A stretch of DNA of 64,000 nucleotides from Paracoccus aurantiacus (GCF_007993065.1 NZ_VOPL01000001.1:310001-374000), one strand, 5' to 3'. Shown: positions 19,692 through 29,874, counted from the stretch's first letter. The notes: a model not told the origin generated them from the letters alone. Numbers and translations are program-made.

Positions 19692-21515
19692 ATGGCACGC
19701 GCACCGATCCTTCAACTGACCGACATCTCGCTGACCTTCGGCGGCAATCCTGTATTCGATGGTCTGAACATGACCATTCAGCCGGGCGACCGGGTTGCGC
19801 TTGTCGGGCGCAACGGGTCCGGCAAATCGACGCTGATGAAAGTCATGGCTGGCCTTGTCGAGCCGGACCGGGGCGAGATCGTGACGCCCGCCGGCATCAG
19901 CGTCGGCTATATGGAGCAGGACCCGGACCTGTCCGGCTTTGCCACGCTTGGCGAGTTTGCCGCCGCCAGCCTGCCGCCGGGTGAGGCCTATCGGGTGGAA
20001 ATGGCGGCCGAGGGGCTGAAATTCGATGCCGCGCGTCCCGTCGAAACCGCATCCGGCGGCGAGCGGCGTCGGGCGGCGCTTGCGCGTCTGCTGGCGGAAG
20101 CCCCGGATCTGATGTTGCTGGACGAACCAACCAACCATCTGGATATCGAAGCGATTGGCTGGCTGGAAGAACAGCTTTCCCAGACGCGCGCCGCCTTCGT
20201 GCTGATCAGTCACGACCGCGCCTTCCTGCGGGCATTGACGCGCGCCACGCTGTGGATCGACCGCGGCGAGGTTCGGCGGCAGGAACGCGGCTTCGAGGCA
20301 TTTGAGGACTGGCGCGAAACCACGTGGGCAGCCGAGGACGAGGCCCGCCACAAGCTGGATCGCAAGATCAAGGCAGAGGCGCGTTGGGCTGTCGAGGGCA
20401 TCAGCGCCCGGCGAAAGCGCAATATGGGCCGGGTGCGCGCGCTGCAGGAATTGCGGGCCGAACGCGCTGCCCAGATCCGCCGTCAGGGCGCGGCAGCAAT
20501 GGCGCTGGATTCCGGGCCGCAATCGGGCAAACGCGTGATCGAGGCGCAGGGCATCAGCAAGTCATTCGGCGACCGCGTGATCCTGAAGCCGTTCGATCTG
20601 CGTGTCCTGCGCGGCGACCGGGTCGCCTTCGTCGGGCCGAACGGTGTCGGCAAGACCACGCTTATCAAGATGCTGACGGGACAGATCGCGCCCGATACCG
20701 GTGAAGTCACGCTTGGCACGAATCTGGATGTGGCAGTCTTCGATCAGAACCGCAGCGCGATCAATCCCGAACTAAGCCTGTGGGACGCGATGACGACGGA
20801 TCCCGGCATGGCCGTTTCCGGGCGCGCCGATCAGGTCATGGTGCGCGGAACACCGCGTCACGTTGTCGGCTATCTGAAAGATTTTCTGTTCGACGACGCG
20901 CAGATGCGTGCACCCGTCGGAAGCCTGTCGGGTGGCGAGAAGGCGCGGCTTCTGCTGGCGCGGATCATGGCGCGACCGTCGAACCTGTTGGTCTTGGACG
21001 AACCGACGAACGACCTGGATGTCGAGACTCTGGACCTCTTGCAGGATATTCTGGGTGATTATGACGGCACCGTCCTGCTGGTCAGTCACGACCGCGACTT
21101 TATTGACCGCGTCGCCACCTCGACCGTGGCGATGGAGGGGGATGGGCGCGGAGTCATCTATCCGGGCGGTTGGTCGGATTATCGCGCACAGCGGGTCGAG
21201 CCTGCGCGGCAGGATGCGGCGACTGCACGACCGGCTGCGACGGCCGGCGATTCAAAAGCGGACCCTGCCGCGCGCCAGAAGACCGCAAAGCCCGGCCTGA
21301 GTTTCACCGAAAAGCATCGGCTGGACGCGCTGCCCGCAATCATCGCGCGGCTGGAAGCAGAGATCGCGAAACTGTCCGAATTCCTGTCCGACGCGGCGAT
21401 CTATACCGACGCGCCCGCCAAGGCCCAGAAGGCAAGCGATGCCCTGAGCGAGCGGCAGGATGCCCTTGACGCTGCCGAGGAAGAATGGCTTCTACTTGCT
21501 GAAAAGGCAGGCTGA
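19692..21515 (+). CDS. ABC-F family ATPase, Uup-like
   Basis: 607 residues with two ABC domains in one soluble chain and no membrane helices. Walker A motifs are GRNGSGKS and GPNGVGKT; signature motifs are SGGERRR and LSGGEKAR; Walker B motifs are [10 protein letters not shown] and [11 protein letters not shown] charged linker rich in Arg and Ala lies between the domains, and a Uup-like coiled-coil tail spans about 530-607. ABC-F proteins act on the ribosome or in DNA branch processing rather than in transport. The 3' end overlaps the next gene by 56 bases. Confidence 0.92.
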   Translation: MARAPILQLTDISLTFGGNPVFDGLNMTIQPGDRVALVGRNGSGKSTLMKVMAGLVEPDRGEIVTPAGISVGYMEQDPDLSGFATLGEFAAASLPPGEAYRVEMAAEGLKFDAARPVETASGGERRRAALARLLAEAPDLMLLDEPTNHLDIEAIGWLEEQLSQTRAAFVLISHDRAFLRALTRATLWIDRGEVRRQERGFEAFEDWRETTWAAEDEARHKLDRKIKAEARWAVEGISARRKRNMGRVRALQELRAERAAQIRRQGAAAMALDSGPQSGKRVIEAQGISKSFGDRVILKPFDLRVLRGDRVAFVGPNGVGKTTLIKMLTGQIAPDTGEVTLGTNLDVAVFDQNRSAINPELSLWDAMTTDPGMAVSGRADQVMVRGTPRHVVGYLKDFLFDDAQMRAPVGSLSGGEKARLLLARIMARPSNLLVLDEPTNDLDVETLDLLQDILGDYDGTVLLVSHDRDFIDRVATSTVAMEGDGRGVIYPGGWSDYRAQRVEPARQDAATARPAATAGDSKADPAARQKTAKPGLSFTEKHRLDALPAIIARLEAEIAKLSEFLSDAAIYTDAPAKAQKASDALSERQDALDAAEEEWLLLAEKAG

Positions 21516-23259
21516 TTGGCTGAAAGGGACTGAAATAGCGGGACCAGCTGCGAGCGGGCAGACGACTGCCCCGGATCAGGACTATCTGGCGGCACTGGTT
21601 GCCCTGATGCCGCTTTCCGCGCGTGAGATTCTGATTTGCGGCGAAGCAGCGCTTGCACAGGACTATCGCGCGCGCAACCCTGCGGCGCGCCTGACGGGGT
21701 TCGGGCTGACCGGCAAGGCCGCGACGGACGCGGATGTGCCGGCATTCGACAGGTTTATTGCCGGCGATCCGGCCAAGCTGTCCAAGGCCCGGCTGGCAGC
21801 GGACGCGCCGGGTTATGATCTGGCCGTTCTGTCTGGAACGCTTGGCCGCATGGCCGAACCTGCCGCCCTTCTGCGGCGCTTATTCGGGCTGATCCGTCCC
21901 GGCGGCTCGCTGGTCGTCGCAAACCGGAATTCCGGCCACTGGCGCGATCTCGCCCGGCTTATCGAGGGGCGCGCGGTCGGGCATGACGGCGTCTCGCATG
22001 ACGAGCTTGAACAGCTTCTGACGCGTGCCGGCTTCACCATGATGCGCGCGCGGGCGCTGCGCGACAAAGACCGCTCCGAAGGGGCGGATTTCTGGCTGCC
22101 GGCGCTGGAAGGGCTGGCCCAGAACGCGGGCCTCGACAGCGCAAAGCAGCGCTCTCGTGCGCGCACCCTGCATTATCTCGCGGTGGCGACAAGGCCGGAA
22201 AAGGGCGCCTTGGTCGCGCCACCCCTGCCGGTGCATATGGTAGAACTGGCGCAGAAGATGGATGTGCGCACCCATATCCCGGCGCGCGCGCTTGACGCGG
22301 AACCTGCGCTGCACGTCACCACGTCTGCAAAGCGGATAGATCTGCCCGATTTCGGGCCACGCGGCGGTCTGATGGTAGTGCAGCGCCCCCGGATATCCGA
22401 CCCGGAACGGATCCTGAATGTTGTCGCGGATTGTCAGCGGCGCGGGATCGTTCTGATCATCGAATATGACGATGACCCGTCGCTGGTTGCACGTGTCCTG
22501 CCGCGCGAGGATGTGCCAGAGATCTATGCGCGAAACATGGCGCTTGCGCATGCCGTGCAAACCTCGACCGAGGTTCTGGCCCGGCAGTTCGCGCGCGCGA
22601 ACCCCGAGGTCATGGTCATGCCGAACTGCGCCGAGACGCTGGCACCTGCGCGGACGCACAGCGCCGGCCCGATGCGGGTCCTGTTCGCCGCGCTGAACCG
22701 CACCCGCACCGCGGATATGGCGGGCCTTCTTGCGCCGGCCATCGATGCCCTTGGCGACGCGCTTTCGTTCGACGTGATCCATGACCGGCAGTTCTTCGAT
22801 GCGCTTCCGACCGAGCGAAAGCAATTTCATCCGCTGATGGACTATGCCGACTATCTGGATCTGGTCGGGCAGGCAGATGTCTCGCTGATGCCGCTGGAAG
22901 GATTGCCGGAGGAACTTGGCAAATCCGACGTGAAATGGGTCGAGGCCGCAAGCCGCGGGGCCGTCGCCATCGCGTCGCCCGCAGTCTATGGCGAGACGAT
23001 CCGCCACGGCGAAAACGGATTTCTTGCGCAAACGCCTCAGGACTGGCCGGACCTGCTGATAAGCCTTGCCGCTGATCCTGAACTGCGCAGCCGCATCGCC
23101 GCCGCCGCACGGGCCGAGGTCGCGCAGGGGCGGATGATGGCCGATCAGGTCGGCAAGCGGCGCGACTGGTATCTGGAGCTTTTTGCGCGCCGGGCCGAAT
23201 TGTTCGAAGCGGCGATAGGGCGCAGTCCCGCCCTTGCCGAACGGCTTCGCGCTGGCTGA
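21460..23259 (+). CDS. Methyltransferase-like/glycosyltransferase-like fusion protein
   Basis: 599 residues if translation starts at 21460; that start overlaps the ABC-F gene by 56 bases and no good ribosome site decides it. Residues about 30-250 resemble a class I methyltransferase fold (LLRRLFGLIRPGGSLVVANR, SHDELEQLLTRAGF) but lack an obvious glycine-rich SAM loop. Residues about 290-590 resemble a GT4-like glycosyltransferase (EYDDDPSL, VMPNCAETL, KWVEAASRGAVAIAS, GENGFLAQTPQDWPDLL). It may act on a surface sugar, but no polysaccharide cluster surrounds it. The function is not assigned. Confidence 0.7.
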   Translation: MPLTLPRKNGFYLLKRQADWLKGTEIAGPAASGQTTAPDQDYLAALVALMPLSAREILICGEAALAQDYRARNPAARLTGFGLTGKAATDADVPAFDRFIAGDPAKLSKARLAADAPGYDLAVLSGTLGRMAEPAALLRRLFGLIRPGGSLVVANRNSGHWRDLARLIEGRAVGHDGVSHDELEQLLTRAGFTMMRARALRDKDRSEGADFWLPALEGLAQNAGLDSAKQRSRARTLHYLAVATRPEKGALVAPPLPVHMVELAQKMDVRTHIPARALDAEPALHVTTSAKRIDLPDFGPRGGLMVVQRPRISDPERILNVVADCQRRGIVLIIEYDDDPSLVARVLPREDVPEIYARNMALAHAVQTSTEVLARQFARANPEVMVMPNCAETLAPARTHSAGPMRVLFAALNRTRTADMAGLLAPAIDALGDALSFDVIHDRQFFDALPTERKQFHPLMDYADYLDLVGQADVSLMPLEGLPEELGKSDVKWVEAASRGAVAIASPAVYGETIRHGENGFLAQTPQDWPDLLISLAADPELRSRIAAAARAEVAQGRMMADQVGKRRDWYLELFARRAELFEAAIGRSPALAERLRAG

Positions 23260-23264
23260 GCCGT

Positions 23265-24671
23265 TCAACCTGCGGGACTGACCAGCGGCCGGATACGAAG
23301 CTTGGTGATCCGGTTGTCCTTGCGGGTCACGACCTCGAACCGATAGCCGTGGAACGAAAAGACCTGACCTTGTGCGGGGATCGACTGAGCCATATGGATG
23401 ACCAGACCGGCGACGGTATTGGCCTCGTCATCGGGCAGGTGCCAGTCAAGCGCGCGGTTCAAATCGCGGATCGTCATGGAGCCATCGATCAGGTAATCGC
23501 CATTCGGTCCCGGCTTCAGGTCGTGATCGGCTTCGGTGTCATGTTCATCGGCGATTTCGCCGACGATTTCCTCGATAATATCTTCCAGCGTAATAAGACC
23601 GCGCAGCGCCCCATACTCGTCCACCACGAGCGCAAAATGCGTGCGCCGTTTCAGGAATTCGCGCATCTGTTCGTCAAGCGCTGTCGTGTCCGGGACGAAA
23701 TAGGGCTTCATCGCAACCGACATCACGTCGAAATCGCGCACCGCATCGGCCGGATCGCCCTTGTTGTCATAGGCGGATTTGTGGATCGCGCGCAGCACAT
23801 CCTTGGCATGTACGACGCCCACGACGTTTTCGCGCTCTCCCTTGTAAACGGGCAGCCGGGTATGCGGGCTGGACAGAACCGTATCGAGGATCGTTGCGGG
23901 TGGCAGTTCGGCGTCGATCATCTGAATTTCCGAGCGGTGCTTCATGATTTCGTCCACCGTCCGATTGCCCAGATCGAGTGCGCCGAGCAGGCGGTCGCGG
24001 TCCTCTTTCTCGACCGTGCCGGATTCCGCGCCGATGGAAAGCGCGCCGGCGATCTCCTCGTGGACCGAGAACATATTGGCACCCGGCTCGCTGTGCAGGC
24101 CGAAGATGCGCAGGATCACACGCACGATGGCGCGCACGATCATGACGATGGGCGACAGAAGCCGCATCACGATCGCCATGGGCCGCGCCACAAGCGAGGC
24201 AAGGGATTCCGAATTCGCGATGGCGTAAGATTTCGGCATGACCTCGGCGAAGATCAGCACGAGAACGGTCATCACCATCGTGGCCACCGCAACGCCGCTT
24301 GACCCGAAAAGCGCGGTGAACAGCGCCGTCGCCAGCGAGGCCGACAGGATATTCATCACGTTGTTGCCAAGCAGGATCGCCCCGATCAGGCGGTCACTGT
24401 CGCGCGTGACGTTGAGCGCCGCCTCGGCCCCCTGATCGCCCTTGTCGGCGCGATTGCGCAGCTTGGCGCGGCTGGCAGCCGTCAATGCGGTTTCCGAGGC
24501 GGAAAAGAAGGCCGATCCGACCAGCAGGCACAGAATCGCGAGGGCGAAGCCCCAGATCATCGCCGATTGACCGGCAGAGGCCGGGGCGGGGCTGGTTTCG
24601 ACGGCCTGAGCGGCAGCGGCGGCGGAAATGGGAACAAAAGCAGTCAACATGATGCGCTCAAACGCGTGCAA
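23265..24671 (-). CDS. CNNM/CBS-domain membrane protein (CorB/HlyC-CorC family)
   Basis: 468 residues. An N-terminal CNNM membrane domain (ALAILCLLVGSAFFSASETALTAASR, cut here into its signature GSAFFSASETALTA) has about four helices. A CBS pair follows (ARLPV-like PHTRLPVYKG and GALRGLITLEDIIEEIVGEI), then a C-terminal CorC/HlyC domain. Proteins of this family are linked to Mg2+ or Co2+ transport; the 'hemolysin' label is historical. The first ATG overlaps xerD by 14 bases; ATG at 24650 is an alternative start after the xerD stop. Confidence 0.88.
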   Translation of the reverse strand: MHAFERIMLTAFVPISAAAAAQAVETSPAPASAGQSAMIWGFALAILCLLVGSAFFSASETALTAASRAKLRNRADKGDQGAEAALNVTRDSDRLIGAILLGNNVMNILSASLATALFTALFGSSGVAVATMVMTVLVLIFAEVMPKSYAIANSESLASLVARPMAIVMRLLSPIVMIVRAIVRVILRIFGLHSEPGANMFSVHEEIAGALSIGAESGTVEKEDRDRLLGALDLGNRTVDEIMKHRSEIQMIDAELPPATILDTVLSSPHTRLPVYKGERENVVGVVHAKDVLRAIHKSAYDNKGDPADAVRDFDVMSVAMKPYFVPDTTALDEQMREFLKRRTHFALVVDEYGALRGLITLEDIIEEIVGEIADEHDTEADHDLKPGPNGDYLIDGSMTIRDLNRALDWHLPDDEANTVAGLVIHMAQSIPAQGQVFSFHGYRFEVVTRKDNRITKLRIRPLVSPAG

Positions 24672-25593
24672 GGGGATGATGGTTCAACACCAGATCGCGC
24701 ATTCGCGCGTCCAGGACATGAGTATAGATCTCGGTCGTGGAAAGGTCAGCATGTCCGAGCAATGTCTGAATGGCACGCAAATCCGCGCCGCCTTCAAGCA
24801 GATGCGTCGCAAAAGCGTGGCGGATGACATGTGGTGTGACACGCGCGGGGTCTATTCCGGCAGCAAGCGCCAGCTCGCGGATCAGATCGTTCATCGACTT
24901 GCGCACCATATGCCCGGCCTTCGAGGCGGCGGGAAACAGAAAGCGCGCGCCCTTGCCGGCGACCAGACGGCCAAGCGGGCTGTCTTTCAGGGCATGATCG
25001 CGGATCGCGAGCCAGTCGCGCAGCGCCGACTGGGCGGGCAGGGAGAGGGGCACCATGCGTTCCTTGCCGCCCTTGCCGCGGATCAGCAGCAACTGCGGAT
25101 CGCCGCGGGTGGCTGCGACGGGAAGCGACACAAGCTCGCTGACCCGCATGCCGGTGGCGTAAAGCAGCTCGATCAGGCAGCGGTTGCGGGCGCGGTCGGC
25201 ATCGGTGCGCCCGGTTTGCGGAACTGCGTCCAGAAGCGATGTCACCTCTGTCTGGCTCAGCACCTTGGGCAGGCGTTGGGCCTTGCCTGGACCGGCTATC
25301 CGAATGGCGGGATCATCCTCGCGCCAGCCTTCTTCCAGCGCGAAGCGGGTCAGTTGACGGATTGCCGACAGGCGGCGGGCGCGGGTGGCGCGCGACAGCC
25401 CGTCGGCATCGCAGGCGGCCAGATAGGCGGTGATGTCGTCGCGCGAAACGGTTTCGAGCGTCAGGCCGCGCCCAGTCAGCCATTCTGCAAAGTCGCGAAG
25501 GTCGCGACCATAGGCGAGGATGGTATTGCGCGCCGCACCTGCCTCTGCCGCCTGCGCGTCGAGGAAGGCAGAAATGCGGGCGAGCGTGTTCAC
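24658..25593 (-). CDS. xerD: Site-specific tyrosine recombinase XerD
   Basis: 311 residues with an N-terminal SAM-like core-binding domain and a C-terminal catalytic domain. The catalytic set is visible: Arg in GMRVSELVSL, the H-x-x-R in HVIRHAFATHLLEGGAD, His in LLGHADLSTTE and the nucleophile Tyr in EIYTHV. XerC/XerD resolve chromosome dimers at dif during division. Its chromosomal context next to aroKB, with no attachment repeats nearby, argues for housekeeping XerD and not a phage integrase. Confidence 0.92.
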   Translation of the reverse strand: MNTLARISAFLDAQAAEAGAARNTILAYGRDLRDFAEWLTGRGLTLETVSRDDITAYLAACDADGLSRATRARRLSAIRQLTRFALEEGWREDDPAIRIAGPGKAQRLPKVLSQTEVTSLLDAVPQTGRTDADRARNRCLIELLYATGMRVSELVSLPVAATRGDPQLLLIRGKGGKERMVPLSLPAQSALRDWLAIRDHALKDSPLGRLVAGKGARFLFPAASKAGHMVRKSMNDLIRELALAAGIDPARVTPHVIRHAFATHLLEGGADLRAIQTLLGHADLSTTEIYTHVLDARMRDLVLNHHPLARV

Positions 25594-27197
25594 TGCGCGG
25601 CACCTTTCAGCAACGGATCAAGGGCCACCTGCGTTGCAATCCGGCGGGCATCCGCGATCAGCCCAAGCTGGCGCAGCATCTGCACACCGCGGGCCGCGCG
25701 CGTCACATCGCCCTGGGTTCCGGCATCGGCATCGGCAAGTGCGCCATACAGCGCTGGCGCTATCGCGATACCATCATCAGGATCGGGAAGGGGGGGCAGG
25801 TCAGACGCGAAGACCGGCGCCAAAGCGCCAAGCGCAGGCGACAGCGGCTCTGGCTGGCCACCGCTTGCCAGCGCCAGCAGCGCCTGGTCCAGAGGCTCCT
25901 GCGGGGATTGCATGACCTCGACATTCCCGCTCCATAATTGCAGCCAGAGGGCGAGGCGCTGAGGCTCTCCCGTCAGGGTTTCCGGGGCGACACGACCGGC
26001 GACCATGCTGGCAAAACTGTCGCGAAGGCCCGTCGCCTCCAACAGGCGAAAGGCATGGGTCAGCGCGGGACCGATGCGCGCGGGATCATCGGTCGCAATC
26101 GCACCGTCAAGCGCCTGCATCGCCGCCGCACGTTCCCAGACGCCGCCTGATGCGGCAGGGCTTTGCGCGCCATAAAGCTGCTGCAGCGTGTCGGACGGCA
26201 GAACACCGGCGCGTGCCAGACGCTCTGCCGCTTCAAGCTGGGCCTTCCAGCCCGCGCGCTCATCCAGATCGGCCCAGGCATATTTCAGGTCAAGATCGCC
26301 GGTGGGCAGCGGCTGCCCGATCCCTTCGTGAAGCCGAAATGCAAGCGGAGTCATCGGTTGCGGCGGGGTCAGCGGCTCGGCCCCGTCGGCGCTGGAATCA
26401 TCGAGATAGTGGCGCAGCAATTCGGTCATCTGCGGGTCGAGCATGCCCAATCTCTGCGCGCCCATGAACACGGTTGCCGCCGCCGGCCAGTCGCCGGATT
26501 GCGCCATGCAGAAGATGCGCGCTGCGGGATCGGGCGCGATGCCCGGTGCGTCGTTCATGCGTGCGCAGGTCTGATCTTCACCGCCAAGCAGCAGCGACAG
26601 ATCGAACAGGCGGCGGAATGTCTGTGCATTATCCGGCCCGGCCCCCTGCAACATCACCCGCGCCGAGGGCAGTGCCCCGTCCGCGATCAGCTGATCGACC
26701 CGCGCGGTGAAGAACTCGCCGATACGCGCCTGATCGGGGTTGGAAGGGGGCGCGATCTGCGCCTCGATCACACGGCGTGCGACCTGCTTGGCAGCCGGAA
26801 GTGTCGGGTTTGCACGGATCATGCGGATCGCGGTGTCGAGGGTCGTCCCGCTCCAGAAATTTTCCCGCAGACCGGCCTGCCGGGCCGAGATCACGCCCGC
26901 GCCGTCGGAATTCGCAGCACCCAGCCTGCTGACGCCGACCGGCACCGCCGACGCGCTGTCGGCGACCTCGCCGGGACGGGCCCTGCCCGGTACCGGGGGT
27001 CGGGTGGGGCGCAGCACAACCGCATCGGGCGGCACCGGATCGCCGGGCCGCCATGCGCTGGAACTGGACGGAGCCGTGCCTTTGCCGCGCAGCCAGTCAT
27101 TGGCCGAAAGCGGTCCCTGTGCCGTCGCCGGCAGGGCCATAAGCGCCGCGCCAAGGAACAGCGCGACATGCCAGAGGCGGCGATCAGTCCAGTCCAT
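25590..27197 (-). CDS. Exported protein of unknown function upstream of xerD
   Basis: 535 residues from the ATG at 27197, which places a Sec signal peptide at once (WHVALFLGAALMALPATAQG). An upstream start at 27254 would bury it. A Pro/Ala/Arg-rich segment follows to about residue 90, and the rest is Ala/Leu-rich helical sequence suggesting a tetratricopeptide-like solenoid, although no clear repeat can be drawn. It overlaps the small membrane-anchored gene by 14 bases and xerD by 4 bases, so the three are translated together. I do not recognise a function. Confidence 0.68.
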   Translation of the reverse strand: MDWTDRRLWHVALFLGAALMALPATAQGPLSANDWLRGKGTAPSSSSAWRPGDPVPPDAVVLRPTRPPVPGRARPGEVADSASAVPVGVSRLGAANSDGAGVISARQAGLRENFWSGTTLDTAIRMIRANPTLPAAKQVARRVIEAQIAPPSNPDQARIGEFFTARVDQLIADGALPSARVMLQGAGPDNAQTFRRLFDLSLLLGGEDQTCARMNDAPGIAPDPAARIFCMAQSGDWPAAATVFMGAQRLGMLDPQMTELLRHYLDDSSADGAEPLTPPQPMTPLAFRLHEGIGQPLPTGDLDLKYAWADLDERAGWKAQLEAAERLARAGVLPSDTLQQLYGAQSPAASGGVWERAAAMQALDGAIATDDPARIGPALTHAFRLLEATGLRDSFASMVAGRVAPETLTGEPQRLALWLQLWSGNVEVMQSPQEPLDQALLALASGGQPEPLSPALGALAPVFASDLPPLPDPDDGIAIAPALYGALADADAGTQGDVTRAARGVQMLRQLGLIADARRIATQVALDPLLKGAAQ

Positions 27198-27453
27198 TCG
27201 CGTCCGTCTGCTCTGCGGTGCCAGTTTCGGCGGCTGTGCTGGCGCCATCCTCATCCGTGCCGCCGACAGCTTCTGGGGTGGCAGCGGGTGCGGCTACTGG
27301 CGCGGCAGCGCCCGCGCCATCGGCGCCTGTATCAAGCGCCACAGGCTGGCGCATTTCGGTCTGGCGCGGCGCCATATCGCCGAGATAGGCGTAACCGGCC
27401 AAGGCCAGGAAGCCCAGCACCAGCAACACCACCAGAATCTTCAGCAACCGCAT
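27184..27453 (-). CDS. Small membrane-anchored protein with Ala/Pro-rich tail
   Basis: 89 residues from the ATG at 27453, which has AAAGGA six bases upstream; a GTG one codon earlier is less likely. One hydrophobic helix (LLKILVVLLVLGFLALAGYA) spans residues about 3-22, followed by a low-complexity tail rich in Ala, Thr, Glu and Gly. It is divergent from aroK and overlaps the next reverse gene. The pair may act together at the inner membrane or periplasm. Function unknown. Confidence 0.62.
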   Translation of the reverse strand: MRLLKILVVLLVLGFLALAGYAYLGDMAPRQTEMRQPVALDTGADGAGAAAPVAAPAATPEAVGGTDEDGASTAAETGTAEQTDANGLD

Positions 27454-27568
27454 CACAAGTCCTTTCGCCCGCTGCCTCTCGCCGGTCTTTCGGCCGGATT
27501 TTCTGCTTTATAACTGGCATTTCGGGAAAGATCACGCCATTCACGGCAGGAATCGGAAGGAACTGGGA

Positions 27569-28105
27569 ATGCAGGGGCAGATCGCTTTGGTTGGCATGAT
27601 GGGGGTCGGAAAGACCGCTGTAGGGCAGGAAATTGCCCGCCAACTTGGCGTTGTGTTCACCGACATAGACACCGAGATCGAGCGCGCGGCCGCCATGTCG
27701 ATCCCCGAAATCTTCGCCCGCGACGGAGAGGCCTTCTTCCGCAACCGCGAATCGGTTGTGTTGCAGCGCATTCTGGAAGGGCCGCGCGGTGTCGTTTCGA
27801 CCGGCGGCGGGGCATGGATTCAGTCCCAGAACCGAACGCTGATCCGCGCGTCGGGCATCGCGATCTGGCTGGATGCCGATATCGAGACGCTTTGGGCGCG
27901 CGTGCGCCAGCGCCCGACACGCCCGCTGCTGCTGACAGCCAATCCGAAGGAAACGCTGCAGACGCTGATCGCCTCTCGTCGGCCGGTCTATTCCAGCGCT
28001 GACATCTGCGTCACCACGGATTCGCATTCCGATATTGAAACCACCGCCCGCCGCGTCATCGCCGCGATCCGGCGCGACCGGCCCGAAATGCTGGAGGGGA
28101 AATGA
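27569..28105 (+). CDS. aroK: Shikimate kinase
   Basis: 178 residues. The P-loop is GMMGVGKTAVGQ, DTEIE follows in the shikimate-binding region, FFRNRES provides the conserved Arg, and STGGGAW is the glycine-rich shikimate loop. The enzyme phosphorylates shikimate in aromatic amino acid synthesis. Its stop overlaps the aroB start (ATGA), the usual coupled arrangement. A TATAAC box at 27509-27514 in the divergent gap could be part of its promoter but has no good -35. Confidence 0.95.
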   Translation: MQGQIALVGMMGVGKTAVGQEIARQLGVVFTDIDTEIERAAAMSIPEIFARDGEAFFRNRESVVLQRILEGPRGVVSTGGGAWIQSQNRTLIRASGIAIWLDADIETLWARVRQRPTRPLLLTANPKETLQTLIASRRPVYSSADICVTTDSHSDIETTARRVIAAIRRDRPEMLEGK

Positions 28106-29202
28106 CCCGCACCGTTCATGTTCCGCTGGGTGATCGTGCCTATGACGTGCTGATCGGCCCCGGCCTGATCGGCACAGCAGGCACGCAGATCGCACCGCTT
28201 CTGCGTCGCCCGCGTGTCGCCATCGTGACCGATGAAAATGTCGCGAAGTTGCACCTCGCGCCGCTGCAGGACGCGCTGCGCCAGAAGGGGATCACATCCG
28301 AAGCGCTGATCCTGCCCGCCGGCGAAGCGACGAAATCATGGCCGAACCTGACCCGCTGCGTCGAATGGCTGCTGGAGCAGAAAGTCGAGCGGCGCGACAT
28401 CGTCATTGCGCTTGGCGGTGGGGTGATCGGCGATCTGGTTGGCTTTGCCGCCGCGATTCTTCGGCGCGGGGTGCGTTTCGTGCAGATGCCGACTTCGCTT
28501 CTGGCGCAGGTCGACAGCTCTGTCGGGGGCAAGACGGGGATCAATTCCGCGCATGGGAAAAACCTGATCGGTGCGTTTCATCAGCCCGCGCTGGTTCTGG
28601 CTGACACACAGGTTCTCGATACGCTGACACCGCGCGACTTTCTTGCCGGCTATGGCGAGGTGATGAAATACGGGCTGCTTGGCGATGCCGACTTCTTCGG
28701 CTGGCTGGAGCTGAACGCGACGCAGCTTCGCATCGACATGGATGCGCGGGTCCACGCCGTCGCCCATTCCGTGGCGATGAAAGCAGGCATTGTCGAGCGT
28801 GACGAGACAGAACAGGGCGAACGTGCGCTGCTGAATCTTGGCCATACCTTCGGCCATGCGCTTGAGGCCGCGACAGGTTACTCTGACAGGCTTCTGCATG
28901 GCGAGGGTGTGGCCATCGGATGTGCGCTGGCTTTCGAGCTTTCGGCCCGTATGGGCCTGTGCAGTCAGGAAGATCCGTCCCGCGTTGGTGCTCATCTGAC
29001 GGCGATGGGGATGCCGTCACGGCTTTCCGATATACCGGGCGATCTGCCCGATGACGAGGCCCTGATCGGTCTGATGGGGCAGGACAAGAAGGTCGTCGAC
29101 GGCAAGCTTCGCTTTATCCTCGCGCGTGGCATCGGCGATGCCTTCGTGACCGAGGATGTTCCTGCCGGTGACCTGCGCGCGGTGCTTGCGGCCTCGCGAT
29201 AG
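28102..29202 (+). CDS. aroB: 3-dehydroquinate synthase
   Basis: 366 residues. NAD- and metal-binding motifs typical of AroB are present: GGGVIGDLVGFAAA, VDSSVGGKTGIN, NLIGAFHQP, LNLGHTFGHALE and LHGEGVAIG, with zinc ligands in the Glu/His positions of these segments. It converts DAHP to 3-dehydroquinate, the step two places before shikimate. It is coupled to aroK by a four-base overlap and ends just before a strong bidirectional terminator. Confidence 0.96.
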   Translation: MTRTVHVPLGDRAYDVLIGPGLIGTAGTQIAPLLRRPRVAIVTDENVAKLHLAPLQDALRQKGITSEALILPAGEATKSWPNLTRCVEWLLEQKVERRDIVIALGGGVIGDLVGFAAAILRRGVRFVQMPTSLLAQVDSSVGGKTGINSAHGKNLIGAFHQPALVLADTQVLDTLTPRDFLAGYGEVMKYGLLGDADFFGWLELNATQLRIDMDARVHAVAHSVAMKAGIVERDETEQGERALLNLGHTFGHALEAATGYSDRLLHGEGVAIGCALAFELSARMGLCSQEDPSRVGAHLTAMGMPSRLSDIPGDLPDDEALIGLMGQDKKVVDGKLRFILARGIGDAFVTEDVPAGDLRAVLAASR

Positions 29203-29244
29203 CCGCAGCGACAAAATCGACGCCAGCACGGCAACAGCGCATGA

Positions 29245-29271
29245 AAAAGGCCCGCATGAAGCGGGCCTTTT
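29245..29271. terminator. Bidirectional terminator between aroB and ssb
   Basis: A perfect 11-bp stem (AAAAGGCCCGC / GCGGGCCTTTT) with a 5-base loop lies between convergent aroB and ssb. Each arm ends in a run of four T residues on one strand, so it can end transcripts from both sides. Confidence 0.85.
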
Positions 29272-29289
29272 GCGTCACGCTGCGGGGGT

Positions 29290-29793
29290 TCAGAACGGAA
29301 TTTCGTCGTCGAAATCCGAGCGGCTGCTGCCGCCGCCCTGATTGTTGCCGCCGCCTTGCGAGGAGCTGCCGTAATCGTCGCCATATCCGCCATCATAGCC
29401 GCCGCGGCTGCCGCCGCCGCCGCCCTGACCGCCGCCATCGCCGCGCCCGTCCAGCATCTGAAGCGAACTGTTGAAGCCGCGCAGCACGATTTCGGTTGTA
29501 TAGCGGTCCTGCCCGGACTGGTCCTGCCACTTGCGGGTTTCAAGCTGGCCCTCGATATAGACCTTGCTGCCTTTTTTCAGATAGCGCTCGACCACGTTGA
29601 CCAGACCTTCGGACATGATCGCGACGCGATGCCATTCGGTGCGCTCGCGCCGCTCGCCGGAATTGCGGTCTTTCCACTGCTCTGACGTCGCGATGCGAAG
29701 GTTGGCAACCTTGCCGCCATTCTGGAAGGACCGGATTTCTGGGTCCTGACCGAGATTTCCAATCAGGATCACCTTGTTCACAGAGCCTGCCAT
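29290..29793 (-). CDS. ssb: Single-stranded DNA-binding protein
   Basis: 167 residues. The start at 29793 gives the conserved opening [19 protein letters not shown]; an open extension upstream has no SSB sequence. The OB fold spans about 1-115 ([25 protein letters not shown]). A glycine/serine-rich linker follows, and the protein ends in the acidic tip DDEIPF that recruits repair and replication partners. The length is normal for alphaproteobacteria. Confidence 0.95.
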   Translation of the reverse strand: MAGSVNKVILIGNLGQDPEIRSFQNGGKVANLRIATSEQWKDRNSGERRERTEWHRVAIMSEGLVNVVERYLKKGSKVYIEGQLETRKWQDQSGQDRYTTEIVLRGFNSSLQMLDGRGDGGGQGGGGGSRGGYDGGYGDDYGSSSQGGGNNQGGGSSRSDFDDEIPF

Positions 29794-29874
29794 ATCGTCC
29801 CTTTCGCTTCTGGTTTGCGCCGGTCTATCGTGACGCGTCAGGCCACTCAAGCGAATTGACAGTACAGGGCCCGT

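Noticed and set aside
24658..25593. A phage or island integrase
   Set aside because: The protein reads as XerD throughout, and no attachment-site repeats or tRNA gene lie nearby.
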